A DNA stretch of 64,000 bases. Origin: Bacillus nakamurai. GTDB taxonomy: Bacteria > Bacillota > Bacilli > Bacillales > Bacillaceae. A program made the translations under genes and the position numbers. The notes below the pieces were generated by a model that saw only the letters and a list, made by a program, of their open reading frames with translations, made no database searches and was not told where the DNA came from. Positions 63,577 to 64,000 of the stretch are shown piece by piece; positions within the stretch are counted from its first letter, which is position 1; each line of letters begins with the position of its first letter. Location: assembly GCF_001584325.1 (NCBI RefSeq), contig NZ_LSAZ01000043.1, positions 1-64,000 of the forward strand, written 5' to 3'.

Positions 63577-64000
63577 ATGGCTTTTCAACTATTATTAAAT
63601 GTTCTTCTCGCTGTTTGCTGGATGTTTCTCACAAACAGCCTCAGTGCCGCAGGATTCATCATTGGGTTTATTGCGGGATTGGCGGCGCTCTTTTTTTTCA
63701 GACGCTTCTTCTCGCGCCCGTTTTATGTGTGGAAAATATGGAGTCTTGTCAAACTGTTTCTTATCTTTATGAAGGAATTATATTTAGCCAATGTCAGTGT
63801 GTTACAAACGATTATGTCGCCGAAACTGAACATACGCCCGGGAATCTTTGCATTTAAGACAGAACTGACCGAGGACTGGGAAATCACCCTGCTCTCGCTG
63901 TTAATTACCTTAACGCCCGGAACGCTTGTGATGGATATTTCCGATGACCGGTCGATTCTTTACATACACGCTATGGACATTGACGATGCGGAAAAAGCGA
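63577..64000 (+). CDS. mrpE: Na+/H+ antiporter subunit MrpE, cut by the window edge
   Basis: The first 141 codons of MrpE (usual length about 158): MAFQLLLNVLLAVCWMFLTN, then a second helix, FKTELTEDWEITLLSLLITLTPGTL and DISDDRSILYIHAMDI, the MnhE motifs. The ATG at 63577 follows GAAGGAG at the end of mrpD, six bases after its stop. An ATG at 63572 is in another frame. The gene continues past 64000; mrpF and mrpG are expected next. Confidence 0.93.
   Translation, partial: MAFQLLLNVLLAVCWMFLTNSLSAAGFIIGFIAGLAALFFFRRFFSRPFYVWKIWSLVKLFLIFMKELYLANVSVLQTIMSPKLNIRPGIFAFKTELTEDWEITLLSLLITLTPGTLVMDISDDRSILYIHAMDIDDAEKA

Noticed and set aside
1-64000. CRISPR arrays, insertion sequences, prophage or obvious defence systems
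   Set aside because: No short regularly spaced repeats, transposase or integrase genes, Cas proteins or known defence proteins were recognised; repeats between the chemoreceptors are paralogous coding sequence.

Overview
The window is a chromosomal segment of a Bacillus subtilis-group bacterium, most likely B. velezensis / B. amyloliquefaciens. The gene order (thiT, floT-yuaF, gbsAB/gbsR, bslA, ktrA, lytG, uppP, yubA, yulF, tlpB-mcpA-tlpA-mcpB, tgl, yug genes, patB, kinB, kapB/kapD, pbpD, malKR, nupNOPQ, mrp) follows the B. subtilis 168 map almost gene for gene, while codon choice and several local insertions and losses differ from 168. Family assignments come from reading the translations; no database search was run.

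Layout. 1-420: an rRNA-type promoter firing leftward off the window, then a TPP riboswitch and attenuator ahead of thiT. 1.0-4.3 kb: SigW-driven yuaF-floT, yuaE, and yuaD with a broken N terminus. 4.4-7.9 kb: choline-to-glycine-betaine genes gbsAB and the divergent regulator gbsR, whose promoters share a perfect inverted repeat. 8.0-13.3 kb: biofilm hydrophobin bslA, ktrA without ktrB, lytG, flavohemoglobin hmp behind an NsrR-like box, an unrecognised cupin, a small membrane protein and tRNA-Ala(GGC). 13.4-17.2 kb: uppP, yubA, yulF and a DJ-1/PfpI protein. 17.3-25.7 kb: four tandem chemoreceptors, each with a SigD-type -10 box. 25.8-38.8 kb: tgl and the yug region (glucosidase, transporters, Mistic plus a K+ channel, pgi, two iron alcohol dehydrogenases). 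38.9-47.8 kb: yuzA, yugI, alaRT, yugF, yugE, patB, the sporulation kinase set kinB/kapB/kapD and yuxJ. 47.9-58.7 kb: pbpD, yuxK, yufK, malKR, the nucleoside ABC transporter nupNOPQ and yufS. 58.9 kb to the end: mrpABCD and a truncated mrpE.

Themes are osmotic and ion homeostasis (gbs, ktrA, kchO, mrp), envelope maintenance (floT, lytG, uppP, pbpD), motility and chemotaxis, biofilm and sporulation (bslA, kinB, kapB, kapD, tgl), and scavenging of thiamine and nucleosides.

Most of the window is ordinary core genome. I did not find an evident new defence or mobile system. The items most worth a second look are at the RNA and start-codon level: a hairpin that would bring a distant perfect Shine-Dalgarno sequence to the yugS TTG start; possible structured leaders before yugT and nupN; a yuxJ frame with no AUG/GUG/UUG start that keeps its first helix; a one-base frameshift in yuaD; ktrA lacking ktrB; and a degenerate repeat of the tRNA-Ala 3' flank about 600 bp away.
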